Below are positions 19,601 to 28,900 of a stretch of DNA of 44,599 bases, one piece after another (positions within the stretch are counted from its first letter, which is position 1; every line of letters starts with the position of its first letter). Location of the stretch: contig JAILAA010000008.1 of NCBI GenBank assembly GCA_024681875.1, forward strand, positions 1 through 44,599, read 5' to 3'. Origin of the DNA: Prevotella sp. (GTDB lineage: Bacteria; Bacteroidota; Bacteroidia; Bacteroidales; Bacteroidaceae). The position numbers and the translations under genes were made by a program. The notes under the pieces are model-generated. The model was given only the letters and a program-made list of their open reading frames with translations, did no database searches and had not been told where the DNA came from.

Positions 19601-20110
19601 ATGATAAAACCAGAAGACGTTTACCGTATTGGCCGCCTTGGCAAACCTCATGGCGTAAAAGGTGAGGTGACGATGCAGGTCGACGACGACGTGTTCGACC
19701 GCGTTGATGCAGAATACCTCATTCTCAGGGTCGATGGCATCTTGGTGCCTTTTTTCATGGAAGACTATCGTTTCAAGACCGACACTACCGCCCTTGTCAA
19801 ATTTGAGGATGTGGACACCGTGGAACGTGCCCGCGAGCTGACCCATTGCGAGGTCTTCTTTCCCCGCCATCTGGCCGACAGTGATGATGAGGAATACACA
19901 TGGTCTTTCTTTGTGGGCTTCCAACTGGTAGACGGGGCCAGCGGCCGCACTGTGGGGCACATCGCCTCTGTGGATGACAGTACTTCCAACGTCCTGTTCT
20001 GTCTGGATGACGGCAGGCTCATTCCTGCCATCGACGAACTCGTCGTGAAAATCGATGCCGACGGCCGGAAAATCACCATGCGCCTGCCCGAGGGGTTGCT
20101 CACGCTCTAA
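19601..20110 (+). CDS. rimM: Ribosome maturation factor RimM
   Basis: A 169-residue protein that binds S19 and helps mature the 30S head. The N-terminal barrel carries YRIGRLGKPHGVKGEV. The C-terminal PRC-barrel-like domain has WSFFVGFQLVDGASGRTVGH and the LIPAIDELVVKIDADGRKI stretch. It starts four bases after murA's stop. trmD and rpsP, its usual partners in other phyla, are absent; association with murA is the Bacteroidota arrangement. Confidence 0.95.
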   Translation: MIKPEDVYRIGRLGKPHGVKGEVTMQVDDDVFDRVDAEYLILRVDGILVPFFMEDYRFKTDTTALVKFEDVDTVERARELTHCEVFFPRHLADSDDEEYTWSFFVGFQLVDGASGRTVGHIASVDDSTSNVLFCLDDGRLIPAIDELVVKIDADGRKITMRLPEGLLTL

Positions 20111-20143
20111 TCCGCCAGCAGGGATCTTGAAAAAAGTAAGACA

Positions 20144-21226
20144 ATGAAGTCAGAACGCCATACCGGCTATCTCCTGGGCGCCTTGGCCGCCGCGTTCTAC
20201 GGCACCAACCCACTCTTTGCACTGCCGCTGCTGTCGGCCGGCATCGACGCCTACAGCGTACTCTTCTTGCGCTATCTCTTCGCCATACCGATGCTCGCGC
20301 TGATGATGGTGGCCCGAGGCAGGGGCTTCGGCCTCAGAGGCCAGCAGGTGCTGCCCCTCATCGTTCTGGGCCTGCTCATGGCTGCGTCGTCGTTGACGCT
20401 CTATGTGGCCTACGCCTACATCGGTGCGGCCATAGCTTCCACACTGCTGTTCGTCTATCCCATCCTTGTCACGCTGATCATGGCTGTGTTCTTCCATGAG
20501 CGGCCGTCGCTCACCACCATCCTCTGCATCCTGCTGGCATCGGTCGGAGTAGGCCTGCTATACCGTGGCGACGACGGGCAGACACTCAACCTTACAGGAC
20601 TGCTGCTGGTGTTGCTGTCGGCACTGAGCTACGCCATCTATTTGGTTTGGACGGGCAGCAAAAGCATGAAGGCTATTCCCACGCTAAAGCTCACGCTCTA
20701 CGTCATTGTCTTTGGGCTTTTCCTCTTTGCCTTCCGCTTTGAATGGCATACCGTGGAAGTGCTGAACGGGCACCCCTGGCTCTGGCTGTCGGCAGTATCC
20801 ATGGCGTTGTTCCCCACGGCGCTGTCGCTGCTGTGCACCAGCAGTGCCATCCAGCGCGTGGGCAGTACACCTGTAGCGATAATGGGTGCGTTGGAGCCAG
20901 TCACCGCCGTGTTCTTTGCCGTAACACTCTTCAGTGAGCCGCTGACGCCGCGTCTCGCCTTGGGCATGGTGCTTATCATCGTGGCCGTGACGCTCATTAT
21001 AGCCGGTGGCTCGGTTACACACCACCTGCTGCGTATGCGGCGAATGTTCCCGAGAATCAGAAAATCCAAAAAAGAAAAAAATGAAGATAGGTATTATTGT
21101 AGCCATGGACCGCGAGCTGCAGCAATTGCGCCAAGTGTTCAACGACAGTCAGGTAATTGTGGAAAAGTGCGGCATAGGCAAGGTGAATGCAGCCTTAGGC
21201 GTGCAGCGCATGATCAACGCGCATAG
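20144..21226 (+). CDS. EamA/DMT-superfamily permease with an out-of-frame tail into mtnN
   Basis: A drug/metabolite transporter with ten predicted membrane helices in two EamA repeats (about 7-140 and 150-290); the substrate is unknown. Conserved family features include AAFYGTNPLFALPLL near the start and ALEPVTAVFFAVTLFSEPLT in the second repeat. The natural end appears to be near residue 313 (RIRKSKKEKN). From there the frame continues 48 more codons inside mtnN with meaningless sequence, overlapping it by 146 bp. A -1 shift in the A-rich run at 21068-21081 would end the protein at TGA 21082-21084, which overlaps mtnN's ATG. So either an indel, ribosomal slippage (A-AAA-AAT) or a truly long tail. 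Confidence 0.83.
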   Translation: MKSERHTGYLLGALAAAFYGTNPLFALPLLSAGIDAYSVLFLRYLFAIPMLALMMVARGRGFGLRGQQVLPLIVLGLLMAASSLTLYVAYAYIGAAIASTLLFVYPILVTLIMAVFFHERPSLTTILCILLASVGVGLLYRGDDGQTLNLTGLLLVLLSALSYAIYLVWTGSKSMKAIPTLKLTLYVIVFGLFLFAFRFEWHTVEVLNGHPWLWLSAVSMALFPTALSLLCTSSAIQRVGSTPVAIMGALEPVTAVFFAVTLFSEPLTPRLALGMVLIIVAVTLIIAGGSVTHHLLRMRRMFPRIRKSKKEKNEDRYYCSHGPRAAAIAPSVQRQSGNCGKVRHRQGECSLRRAAHDQRA

Positions 21227-21743
21227 ACCCGACTGCATCATCTCGTCCGGTTGTGCCGGCGGCAACGGCGACGGTGTGAACATCAAGGATGTGGTGGTGA
21301 GTGCCGAGACGTCATACCATGACGTCTACTGCGGTCATGCGGAAGACGGCTCGCTCACCTTTGGCCAGGTGCAGGGCTTGCCCGCCCGCTTCAAGGCCGA
21401 CCCGTATCTGCTTCGCAAAAGTGAAGAGCTGAAAACAAAGTGTGAAGAACAGGCTCTTCACGCCACTATTCATCATGGCCTTATCGTCACAGGCGACTGG
21501 TTTGTGGATTCGAAGGAAAAGATGTCGGCCATCGTTGGTCATTTCCCAGAGGCACTTGCCGTCGACATGGAGTCGGCTGCCATAGCCCACGCCTGTTATG
21601 TCAACAAGGTGCCGTTCATCTCTTTCCGTGTCATCAGCGACATACCCCTGCGCGACAGCCACGCCTCGCAGTATCACGACTTCTGGAGCCAGGTGGCCGC
21701 GCAGTCCTTTCAGCTGACCCGCAGTTTTGTAGAGTTGCTTTAG
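21081..21743 (+). CDS. mtnN: 5'-methylthioadenosine / S-adenosylhomocysteine nucleosidase
   Basis: A 220-residue purine nucleosidase that hydrolyses MTA and SAH to adenine plus the thioribose, clearing methylation by-products. Motifs are IGIIVAMDRELQQL with Glu12, VEKCGIGKVNAALG, ISSGCAGG, the ribose-binding AVDMESAAIAHACY (Glu164) and RVISDIPL with catalytic Asp187. It begins inside the reading frame of the upstream permease (ATG 21081) and is followed by a long palindromic element that probably acts as terminator. luxS is not seen nearby. Confidence 0.94.
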   Translation: MKIGIIVAMDRELQQLRQVFNDSQVIVEKCGIGKVNAALGVQRMINAHRPDCIISSGCAGGNGDGVNIKDVVVSAETSYHDVYCGHAEDGSLTFGQVQGLPARFKADPYLLRKSEELKTKCEEQALHATIHHGLIVTGDWFVDSKEKMSAIVGHFPEALAVDMESAAIAHACYVNKVPFISFRVISDIPLRDSHASQYHDFWSQVAAQSFQLTRSFVELL

Positions 21744-21745
21744 GG

Positions 21746-21840
21746 AAAAAGTAAAACAAGTTGTTTTACAAAAAATAGAGCCTGTATTTTTTCATGCGGA
21801 GCGTCCTTTTTCCAGTAAAACAACTTGTTTTACTTTTTTT
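21746..21840. repeat. Paired 19-bp palindromes (about 90-bp dispersed element), probable mtnN terminator
   Basis: GTAAAACAAGTTGTTTTAC (21751-21769) and its reverse complement (21815-21833) are each near-perfect palindromes, start to start 64 bp. With flanks they form a perfect 24-bp inverted repeat (21746-21769 / 21815-21838) followed by a seven-T run. A homologous element in the opposite orientation lies at 43105-43195 with the same 64-bp spacing. The rest of the spacer to dxr holds only a -7 box. Confidence 0.88.
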
Positions 21841-21876
21841 ATCGGTATGAACTGTCGCTATGTCGTTTGTTTTTAG

Positions 21877-21884
21877 TAATTTTG
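21877..21884 (+). promoter_or_regulatory. -7 element of dxr
   Basis: TAATTTTG, about 27 bp before ATG 21912; no good -33 TTTG. It sets the start downstream of the first in-frame ATG (21825). Confidence 0.5.
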
Positions 21885-21911
21885 CGCCCGAATTTTGCAA
21901 AATCGAAGTCA

Positions 21912-23066
21912 ATGAAACGACAGATAGCCATTTTGGGCTCCACTGGAAGCATCGGCACGCAGGCCCTGCAGGTCATCGAAGAGCACAACGACCTCTATGA
22001 GGTATACTGCCTCACTGCCAACAACAAGGTGCAGCTGCTGGCCGAGCAGGCCCATCAATTCCATCCCGCCGCCGTGGTCGTTGCCAACGAGCAGCGCTAC
22101 GACGAGCTGAAAAGCCTGATGGCCGATATGCCTGACGTGAAGGTGTATGCAGGCGCGAAGGCACTGGACGAGATTGTTGAGGCCGAGCCCATCGACATGG
22201 TGCTCACGGCCATGGTGGGCTTTGCGGGCTTGTCGCCCACCATCCACGCCATCAAGGCGCGCAAGGCCATCGCCCTGGCCAACAAGGAGACGCTGGTGGT
22301 GGCCGGTGCCCTCATCCTGCAGCTGGCGCAGCAGTATCACGTCAGCATCCTGCCCGTCGACAGCGAGCACTCTGCCATCTTCCAGAGTCTGGTGGGCGAG
22401 GACGAGAATCCCATCGAGAAAATATTGCTGACGGCCTCCGGCGGCCCGTTCCGCCTGATGCCTGCCGAGCAGCTGGCTGCGGTGACGAAGGCCGACGCCC
22501 TGCGCCATCCCACGTGGGACATGGGTGCGAAGATTACCATCGACTCGGCCACGATGATGAACAAGGGCTTTGAGGTGATTGAGGCGAAGTGGCTCTTCGG
22601 TGTCGAACCTGAGCAGATACAGGTGCTGGTGCATCCGCAGAGCATCGTGCACTCAGCCGTGCAGTTCCACGACGGCAGCGTGAAGGCTCAGCTGGGCGTG
22701 CCCGATATGCGCCTGCCCATTCAGTATGCGCTGTCGTTTCCACGCAGGCTGCCGCTGAGTGGTAACAAGCTGGACCTCTTTGCTGCGCAGAAGCTGGAGT
22801 TCTTCGAGCCTGACTTGGAAAAATTCCGCTGCCTGGCGCTGGCTTTCGAGGCCATCAAGGCGGGTGGCAACATGCCCTGCATTGTCAACGCCGCCAACGA
22901 GATAGTCAACCGTGCCTTCCTCGAAGACCGCTGCACGTTCCCCCAGATGGCCGACATCATCGCCACTACCATGCAGAAGGCCACCTTCAGCGCCACGCCC
23001 GACTACGACGTCTACGTTGAAACCGATGCAGAGGCAAGGCGGATAGCTACAGGGCTGCTGAGATGA
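21912..23066 (+). CDS. dxr: 1-deoxy-D-xylulose 5-phosphate reductoisomerase
   Basis: A 384-residue enzyme of the non-mevalonate isoprenoid pathway, making 2-C-methyl-D-erythritol 4-phosphate with NADPH and a divalent metal. The N-terminal nucleotide site is ILGSTGSIGTQALQVI. The metal/substrate region contains VDSEHSAIFQSL, ASGGPFR, HPTWDMGAKITIDSATMMNKG and EVIEAKWLF, followed by HPQSIVHS. The start MKRQIAILG at 21912 is standard; an upstream in-frame ATG would add 29 hydrophobic residues and precedes the promoter. It is followed by rseP after a 53-bp repeat-filled spacer, a conserved Bacteroidota pair. Confidence 0.96.
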   Translation: MKRQIAILGSTGSIGTQALQVIEEHNDLYEVYCLTANNKVQLLAEQAHQFHPAAVVVANEQRYDELKSLMADMPDVKVYAGAKALDEIVEAEPIDMVLTAMVGFAGLSPTIHAIKARKAIALANKETLVVAGALILQLAQQYHVSILPVDSEHSAIFQSLVGEDENPIEKILLTASGGPFRLMPAEQLAAVTKADALRHPTWDMGAKITIDSATMMNKGFEVIEAKWLFGVEPEQIQVLVHPQSIVHSAVQFHDGSVKAQLGVPDMRLPIQYALSFPRRLPLSGNKLDLFAAQKLEFFEPDLEKFRCLALAFEAIKAGGNMPCIVNAANEIVNRAFLEDRCTFPQMADIIATTMQKATFSATPDYDVYVETDAEARRIATGLLR

Positions 23067-23071
23067 CTTCG

Positions 23072-23111
23072 AAATAACGTAATAACGAAACAACGTAATA
23101 ACGATATAACG
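23072..23111. repeat. Five tandem 8-bp units between dxr and rseP
   Basis: AAATAACG, TAATAACG, AAACAACG, TAATAACG, ATATAACG run head to tail through the dxr-rseP spacer and end eight bases before the rseP start codon. Confidence 0.85.
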
Positions 23112-23119
23112 AAAATTTC

Positions 23120-24610
23120 ATGGAAGTATTTCTGATAAGACTGTTACAGTTCCTCTTGGCCATCTCGCTGCTCGTATTGCTGCACGAGCTGGGCCACTTC
23201 ACCTTCGCCAAGATTTTCAAGGTCAGGGTGAACAAGTTCTATTTGTTCTTCAACCCGAAATTCCACATCATGAGCACCTACGACAACTGGGTGCGCCGGT
23301 TGCTGAAGCTAAAGCCCGAGGTGGTGCCCGAGAAGGAGGTGGAAGAGGAAGACAAGGAGGGCAACAAGATTACGAAGAAGGAGAAGGAGTATGTAGGCAC
23401 GGAGTATGGCCTCGGTTGGCTGCCCCTGGGTGGCTACTGCGCCATCGACGGCATGATTGACGAGACGAACACGAAGCTCTCGGAGGAGACACACCCCTGG
23501 GAGTTCCGCACCAAGCCTACGTGGCAGCGCCTGCTGATTATGATTGGCGGCGTTCTGGTGAATTTCCTGCTCGCTTTGTTCATCTATTCCATGATTCTGT
23601 TCACTTGGGGTGAGACCTACGTGCCCGTCGAGAAGATGACCCACGGCATGGAGTTCAACAGCGAGGCAAAGGCCCTGGGCTTCCAGGACGGCGACGTGCT
23701 GGTCAGTACCGACCGCGGCCCGCTAAAGAAATGGGACGACGACCTGTTCCGCCAGATCTCGAAGGCCCGTCAGGTGAACGTCTTGCGCAACGGCCAGCCC
23801 TTTACCATCAATATCCCCGAGTCTGCCGACCTTAACCTGCTCAATATGTTCAAGGCCACGCCGATGTTTATGCGTGTGTGGCTGCCCGCTGTGGCCGACA
23901 GCGTCATTCCGGGAACAGCAGCTGCCGAGATTGGCATGGTGCCTGGCGATACCATCGTAAGCATCAATGGCAAGGCCATAGCATCCTACAACCAGTTCCA
24001 GGATGAGATTGCCCGTCTGCGTGACGTATTAGAGGCTCAGCCTGCCGACAGCATGAAGGTGCGTCAGGTGGAGGTCGTCTTGGCTCATGTGGCTACAGAA
24101 GAAGCGCTGAACGACAGCCTCTATTGCCGTTACGACACCATCGCCACGACCCTCTCTGCCGACCTGAAGCTGGGCTTCTTCCCCGTGCAGCTGTATGAGC
24201 CGACAACGTTTAAGTATGGTTTCTTTGAGAGTATTCCTGCAGGTATCGGCTATGGCTGGCATAAGCTCTGTGGCTATGTCAGCGACATGCAGTACGTCTT
24301 CACCAGCGAGGGCGCAAAGTCGCTCGGCGGCTTCGGTGCCATCGGCAGCCTTTTCCCCGAGGTGTGGGACTGGCACCGCTTCTGGGAGATGACGGCGTTC
24401 CTGTCGATTATCCTCGCCTTCATGAATATCCTGCCCATCCCTGCCTTGGACGGTGGACACGTGCTGTTCCTGCTCTACGAGATGATAACAGGACGCAAGC
24501 CCTCGGAGAAATTCATGATTCGTGCCGAGTACGTGGGCTTCGGCATCCTCGTCCTTTTGATGGTGGTGGCCAACCTCAACGATATCTTGCGCTGGCTCGG
24601 CTATATGTAA
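23120..24610 (+). CDS. rseP: Site-2 intramembrane metalloprotease RseP
   Basis: A 496-residue inner-membrane zinc protease that performs regulated intramembrane cleavage, typically of anti-sigma factors or signal-peptide remnants. The zinc motif HELGH is at residues 22-26 in the first helix; the third ligand Asp444 lies in ALDGGH in a late helix. Two PDZ-like domains occupy about 205-330 in the periplasm. A Lys/Glu-rich insertion (residues about 70-92, EVVPEKEVEEEDKEGNKITK) is a variable feature of the family. It could process the putative anti-sigma factor at 14520-15044, although the genes are far apart. Its 3' end overlaps the comEC gene on the other strand by 35 bp. Confidence 0.95.
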   Translation: MEVFLIRLLQFLLAISLLVLLHELGHFTFAKIFKVRVNKFYLFFNPKFHIMSTYDNWVRRLLKLKPEVVPEKEVEEEDKEGNKITKKEKEYVGTEYGLGWLPLGGYCAIDGMIDETNTKLSEETHPWEFRTKPTWQRLLIMIGGVLVNFLLALFIYSMILFTWGETYVPVEKMTHGMEFNSEAKALGFQDGDVLVSTDRGPLKKWDDDLFRQISKARQVNVLRNGQPFTINIPESADLNLLNMFKATPMFMRVWLPAVADSVIPGTAAAEIGMVPGDTIVSINGKAIASYNQFQDEIARLRDVLEAQPADSMKVRQVEVVLAHVATEEALNDSLYCRYDTIATTLSADLKLGFFPVQLYEPTTFKYGFFESIPAGIGYGWHKLCGYVSDMQYVFTSEGAKSLGGFGAIGSLFPEVWDWHRFWEMTAFLSIILAFMNILPIPALDGGHVLFLLYEMITGRKPSEKFMIRAEYVGFGILVLLMVVANLNDILRWLGYM

Positions 24611-25841
24611 GCAGCACATAGACAGCCGCCACAACGACATAGCACATGGCCACTTGCAGCACAGAGGGGTGAAGGCCCTCCACGCTGGCAAGTGGCCATG
24701 TGCTGATGGTGTCTAATGCTTTGTTCATCACGTGAGCAATGCTTACAGTAATGGTGGAAATGGGGGGAAAGACAAGCGCTATGATTGCTGTGTAGAGAAT
24801 GAACGTAACGAGCGGAATGACCAGAAGGTTGGTGACAAGAAACCATGTGGAGAAACGCCCGAAGTAATAGGCTATGAGTGGCGCTGTGCCCATCTGTGCT
24901 GCCACTGAAACAGTTATCAGGCTGAGAAGCCAGCCGGCGATGCGGTGCTCCATACGCCAGCGTGCCGAAAACCACGAATCTATCAGCGGTGTGAACAGCA
25001 GGATGCCCAGCATAGCCATGAACGACAGTTGGAAGCCCACGTCGAAGAGGGCGCTGCTGTCTGCGAGCAGCATGATGATGGCGGTAAAGCAGAGTACATT
25101 GAGCGATGCATGGTGTCGCCCGCCAAGCGAGAAGAGCGAATAGACGGTAATCATCGTGGCAGCACGGACAAGGCTCGTGGGCAGTCCTGTCAGCAAGGCA
25201 TAGCCCCAGATGGCAAGTAACACCAACCCCATCGTCAGCCATGAGCGCCGCCGGCCCAGCGTCAGCCTCGTCAATAGCAGGTAGATGATGCTCAGGTGCA
25301 GACCGCTCAGCGCCAGCACATGCGAGGCACCTGTCACGGCATAGCGGTTGCGCAGCTCTGGCGTCAGCGCACTTTTGTCGCCCAGCACCATCGCGGCTAT
25401 CAGCGCCTGCGCCTCGTCGTCATCGTTATTCACATGCAGGCGTTTCAGCAGGTGCTCACGCAGCATCAAGGCTTTGACACGTAGGCGCTGCAGGTGACTG
25501 ATATTGTTCCAGCCGTCGCCGCCCCGTTGCCAGCCGTCATAGCGCACAAACTGTCCGTCGCTGATGCGTACCTTTAGGTTGTCGCCTGCTTTAAGCTGCA
25601 GGCTGCGCTCATCTTTCCAGATGTAGCAGCGACGTCGTTCTCCCGTTTCGGTAAGCAATAGGAAAATCTGCAGCGTCTTCGGTTTGTCCACAGGAACTGA
25701 GGCCACCACCGCCTCCGTCCACTGGCCGTCAGCCACACGCTGGTCGTCAGGACTTGTCATCCTGATGACAACGATGATCACAATCAGCAAGATGGCAACA
25801 GGCAACAGCGGTAAATGGATGAGGCGCAGCGAGCTCTTCAT
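24576..25841 (-). CDS. ComEC/Rec2-family competence-type membrane protein, short form
   Basis: A 421-residue inner-membrane protein related to the DNA-uptake channel ComEC. After an N-terminal pair of membrane segments and a small OB-like part (about 35-100, RRRCYIWKDERSLQLKAGDN) comes the Competence domain from about 140. It has VLGDKSALTPELRNRYAVTG, the hallmark ASHVLALSGLHLSIIYLL, and GLPTSLVRAATMITVY, with about eight helices. The C-terminal metallo-beta-lactamase domain of the long ComEC type is absent. ATG 25841 is preferred over ATG 25868 because the latter overlaps the promoter's -7 box. Whether it serves DNA uptake here is unknown. Confidence 0.88.
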   Translation of the reverse strand: MKSSLRLIHLPLLPVAILLIVIIVVIRMTSPDDQRVADGQWTEAVVASVPVDKPKTLQIFLLLTETGERRRCYIWKDERSLQLKAGDNLKVRISDGQFVRYDGWQRGGDGWNNISHLQRLRVKALMLREHLLKRLHVNNDDDEAQALIAAMVLGDKSALTPELRNRYAVTGASHVLALSGLHLSIIYLLLTRLTLGRRRSWLTMGLVLLAIWGYALLTGLPTSLVRAATMITVYSLFSLGGRHHASLNVLCFTAIIMLLADSSALFDVGFQLSFMAMLGILLFTPLIDSWFSARWRMEHRIAGWLLSLITVSVAAQMGTAPLIAYYFGRFSTWFLVTNLLVIPLVTFILYTAIIALVFPPISTITVSIAHVMNKALDTISTWPLASVEGLHPSVLQVAMCYVVVAAVYVLLTYSRASARYR

Positions 25842-25865
25842 GGATAGAAGATAGAAATTTTTCAG

Positions 25866-25904
25866 CAAATTTACGAAGAATTCAGCAAATAATCGCTATC
25901 TTTG
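25866..25904. promoter_or_regulatory. Divergent -7 boxes for comEC and the phosphatase-GH92 gene
   Basis: TAAATTTG on the minus strand (25873-25866) and TATCTTTG on the plus strand (25897-25904) lie 23 bp apart. AATTCAGCAAAT-like sequence occurs twice in this spacer (25861-25870 and 25881-25890). Neither box has a perfect -33 partner. Confidence 0.5.
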
Positions 25905-25923
25905 CACGAAAAAGCTACTAACC

Positions 25924-28900
25924 ATGATGAAATGGCTCATATCTTCCTTTTTATCGATGTTCGTCACGGCCATAAGCGCACAGTCTTTCTCGCCAGAGCG
26001 CACCGCAGGCATTTATTTTGCCTATCCCGTCACTGAGTCTGCGAGTATCTGTCCCGAGGGCTACATTCCTTTCTATATCTCACATTATGGTCGTCATGGC
26101 TCGCGCTGGCTACCCAGTGCTGAGCGCTATGACTGGGTGATGGCGCAGTTTCAGGACAAGCGCAACCTTACGCCTCTTGGTAAGACCGTGCGCCGACGTC
26201 TGAAGAAGATATGTCGCAATGCCAGCGGCCATGCTGGTGCGCTGACGCCCCTTGGAGCCGCTCAGCACCACGGCATTGCCAGTCGCATGGTGCAGAGCTA
26301 CCCCGAGGTGTTTGGCTTGGATTCAACGGCAGCATCCTCAATCGGCGCGAGAATACAGGCACGTTCCAGTACGTCGCCTCGTTGTCGCGCCTCAATGCTT
26401 GCCTTCTGCGACGAGCTGAAATCTCTTCCCTCTCTCCTCTCTCCTCATTCCTCTTTTTCCATCGAGACCCATCCGGCTGACATGGCCTATATCAATCATG
26501 AGTCGTCGGAGCTGAAAGCCCTTACTGCCCGTACCCAGCGACAGCCAGACATCAGTACCGACCGTTTCCTCACGGCTTTGTTCAAAGAGCCCAGCGCCAT
26601 CAGTCTTGACAATGCCCTCAAATTGCTTGGCGAGCTGCACACCATCGCCAGCGACATGCAAGACATCCCGCTTGACATCAGCCTCTGGGACTGTTTTACG
26701 CCTGAGGAGATGCTTGCCGTGCATGATGCGAACAATGAGCGGATGACCATCTGCAACGGCGACACCATCGTCAACGACGGCATCGCAGCGCGCTCCAGCA
26801 TCCCCCTGTGGCAGAATATTGTGTCGGAGGCCGACAGTATGATTGCCTCCGGCGGTCACGGCGCCTCTTTGCGCTTCGGCCATGACACGGCGCTCTTCCG
26901 CCTGCTCACTCTCCTGCAGCTGCAGCTTCCCAGTACGGTTATGGAGGATATCGTACCCATGGCCGCCAACCTGCAGATGGTGTTCTTCAGAGGTGAGAGG
27001 TGTGAGGTGAGAGGTGAGAGGAATGACTCTATCCTTGTGCTCTTCCTGTTAAATGAAAAACCTTGCCGCATTAAAGGTAATCTCTCACCTCTCACTTCTC
27101 ACCTTTCACCTCTCACCTCACACCTCTCACCTCTTTACCTCTGGGTAGACGTGAAGGAGGCAATGGCGCAGCGCATCCATGACTTGGAGCACCAGCGGCA
27201 GCTGACGGCATTGAATACGATGGTGGGCACGGCACCGGCAAACACTCTTTCTGCCGGTCTCTTCGGCAAGGGCAGCGAGGAACATGGCCAGACGCTGCCC
27301 GCTGTGTTGGTGCCCAACGGCCAGACGTTCTGGACTCCGCAGACGCGCGCCACTGAGAAGAAATGCGTGGCACCCTACTATTATCAGGACACGCTCTTTC
27401 AAGGTATCCGCGCCAGCCACTGGTTAGTCGGCGGCTGCACACAGGACTATGGCTCCTTCACAGTAATGGCCCATAAGGCTAACGAACACCATCCTGTCAT
27501 CTTCTCCCACTCAGAGGAGATCTCTCACCCCCATTACTATTCCGTTATCCTTCCTCACGAACAGCTGCGATTAGAGTTGACGGGTCTGAGCCACAGTGCC
27601 ATGCTGCGCGTCACTCCGTTGAAAGACGGTCCAGTGACCATCGTTGTCGAGGCGAACAGCGACGAGCAGGAGGGCCATGTAGCTATTGACGCCGAGAAAC
27701 GTGAGGTTTGGGGCTATAATCCTGTGCACCGCATCTATCAGGGGTGGGGCGAAAGTGCCGGTTTCAACGGTCATTTCGTGTTGCGCTATGATGAAAGTCC
27801 TATTGCCACGGAGGAGCAGCAGCAAGCCGTCAGTTTGACATTCAAGGGTAGTCGAAACCAGCCCATCGTCCTGCGCATGGCCACATCGTTCACCAGCCAT
27901 GAGGGTGCGGAGCGTAACTTACGGGCCGAAGCCGCCAACCTCAGCTTTGAGCAGATGGAGCAATCCTGCCTCGACCTGTGGACGCAGCGCCTGCACACTA
28001 TCGACGTCGACGACTCCGACACAGCTCGTGTCAATCAGTTCTATGGTGCCCTCTACCGCGCTTCCTTCCTGCCACGCGAGATGAGTGACTGCGATGGCAG
28101 CTATCCAATATTCAGCCACGGACTTTCACGGACTTTCATGGACGAAGATGGCACCTCTTTCAACCACGGACTTTCACGGATTTTCACGGGCAGAGATGAG
28201 TCCGATTCAGTCCGTGTAAGTCCGTGGCCCAATACAGTGGTCCGCTATGGCGACTTCTCCCTTTGGGACACCTACCGCGCATTGCACCCGCTGCTTTGCA
28301 TCATCGCACCCGAAAAGAGTGCACAGATGATGCAGTCGCTGGTGGGCATGGCCCAGGAGGGAGGCTGGATGCCCATCTTCCCCTGCTGGAACAGTTACAC
28401 TGCGGCCATGATTGGCGACCACGCCGCGTCTGTCTTGGCCGATGCCTACGTGAAAGGCATCCGCAATTTCGACGCCAACACAGCCTATCGTTTCCTGCGC
28501 CAAAACGCTTTTGAAAAACCCCATTCCATCGAGGAATATCAAAACGGAATGGGCCGACGCGCCCTCGACTCATATCTAAAATACGGCTACATCCCCTTGG
28601 AGGACTCCGTCAAAGAAGCTTTCCACCAACAGGAGCAGACCAGCCGCACCATGGAATATGCCTATGACGACTTCTGTGTGGCGCAGCTGGCAAAGGGACT
28701 ACAGATGTTTAGACCACAGACTGCAGGCCAGAGACCACAGACTGCAGCCGATTTGGAAGAAGATTATGCTGAGCTGATGCGGCGTAGCGAGAACTGGCGC
28801 AACGTCGTCAATCCCAAGACCGGCTGGGCCGACGGACGTTTTCTTTCAGGCTCTTGGCTCAACAACACTGACCTGACCAGTCGGCAGCCCTTCATCACCG

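Noticed and set aside
21825..21911. ATG 21825 as dxr start
   Set aside because: It falls inside the palindromic element, precedes the -7 box, and adds 29 residues not found in the family.
26991..27139. A frameshift or intron splitting the phosphatase and GH92 genes
   Set aside because: The frame is continuous through the inverted heptamer arrays and both domains have complete motifs, so a true fusion is the simpler reading.
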